NCBI RefSeq assembly: GCF_905163445.1
Contig: NC_053194.1
Span: 15,728,921 to 15,792,920, forward strand
DNA: 64,000 nt
DNA from: Pararge aegeria
Taxonomy: Eukaryota > Arthropoda > Insecta > Lepidoptera > Nymphalidae
Direction of reading: 5' to 3'
The notes beneath the pieces were generated by a model that saw nothing but the letters and a program-made list of their open reading frames with translations, made no database searches and was not told the origin of the DNA. Within the stretch, counting starts at the first letter, position 1. Each line of letters opens with the position of its first letter. The position numbers were made by a program, and so were the translations under genes. Below, piece by piece: positions 63,703 through 64,000 of this stretch.

Positions 63703-64000
63703 CTGCCAGTCCCTCCACCGACACCAGAGAAGGGAATGCAAACAAAAACAGCCCAAAACTCCCTCAGCGTCCTCGAAGTGGCTGATCCAAAGCTTTGTAT
63801 ATTGGCGCATCTGATGAGTCCCTTAGAACCGATAGAGCCTATCCTAGAATCTCCACTTGCCAAACCCCTAATGAAGCAGAGAACTGCCGCTGCGGAGTTA
63901 TTGAACGACGTAGCCCACGCGAACACCGCTGTCGGCGGAATGCTATTAGCCAATATGGAAAAGAACGCTGAGTTCCCATTCATATCATACTATGTGATAA
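63703..64000 (+). CDS. Host gene, exon 3 (partial, runs off the window)
   Basis: A strong acceptor (CTTTTTTTCTCATCTGTTTCAG, AG at 63701-63702) precedes 99 open codons plus one base with no stop to the window end. It starts in phase 0, matching exon 2. The first ten residues are Pro-rich (LPVPPPTPEK). LSVLEVADPKLCILAHLMSP and further Pro/Leu/Glu repeats follow, then an Ala/Leu/Asn-rich stretch (residues 58-88: MKQRTAAAELLNDVAHAN, GGMLLANMEKN) likely to be helical. It has no membrane segment or zinc motif. The protein family is not recognised. Confidence 0.7.
   Translation, partial: MPVPPPTPEKGMQTKTAQNSLSVLEVADPKLCILAHLMSPLEPIEPILESPLAKPLMKQRTAAAELLNDVAHANTAVGGMLLANMEKNAEFPFISYYVI

Overview
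The window reads as nuclear DNA of a butterfly or moth (Lepidoptera). It is AT-rich, nearly gene-free over its first 55 kb, and crowded with decayed transposable elements: tRNA-derived SINEs, 3' ends of several non-LTR retrotransposons (RTE-like, Jockey/CR1-like), Helitron-like elements, hAT-type MITEs and a BEL/Pao fragment. The lineage call rests on recognising these repeat styles by eye, not on a database search. There are no bacterial-type operons, rRNA genes or CRISPR arrays.

Repeat names used here are mine. SINE-A has tRNA-like A and B boxes, a body reading roughly GAAACCTGCATGCCTGAGAG, and a 3' end near GGTTGATATGATGATG. SINE-B is a tRNA-like head followed by GTGTCTGGGTGTTTAT and GGCTAGATGGCGATGTGTG. 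SINE-C is a tRNA-like head followed by GTGGCTAGTTACCACC and ACAAAGACGTGCC. LINE-E is a non-LTR element whose 3' coding tail reads like YYTI(D/K)(E/D)(F/Y) and whose UTR carries AGAAGCCGGCAAGAAGCTC. LINE-D is a different LINE 3' UTR carrying GATAAGGCCGCC and an AATAAA near the end. F is an unclassified repeat with GTACGAGGCGACTAAGGG.

Layout. 1-9.4 kb: SINE and RTE debris, with a GC-richer unique patch near 2.2-2.6 kb. 9.4-12.6 kb: the best-preserved element, a 5'-truncated LINE with endonuclease and reverse transcriptase, broken by one stop codon and one 2-base frameshift. 12.6-17.2 kb: a Helitron end, a 4 x 126 bp minisatellite, and a SINE-A split by a MITE. 17.2-20.3 kb: a near-identical 1,547-bp tandem duplication. 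20.3-53 kb: dense SINE and LINE fragments, two Helitrons with intact termini, several perfect fold-back palindromes, a 191-bp tandem array and a BEL/Pao fragment. 53-64 kb: a hAT-type MITE, then three exons of one plus-strand host gene whose introns hold further LINE, SINE and hAT-transposase remains.

The host gene is the only functional protein gene I can support. Exon 1 (ATG at 55483, ending 55690 or 55702), exon 2 (62113-62330) and exon 3 (63703 to beyond the window end) are GC-rich, open in one frame, bounded by GT/AG sites, and joined by matching intron phases (1, then 0). I do not recognise the protein. The 168 residues of exons 2 and 3 look like a proline-rich, largely non-globular region leading into an Ala/Leu-rich, probably helical segment.
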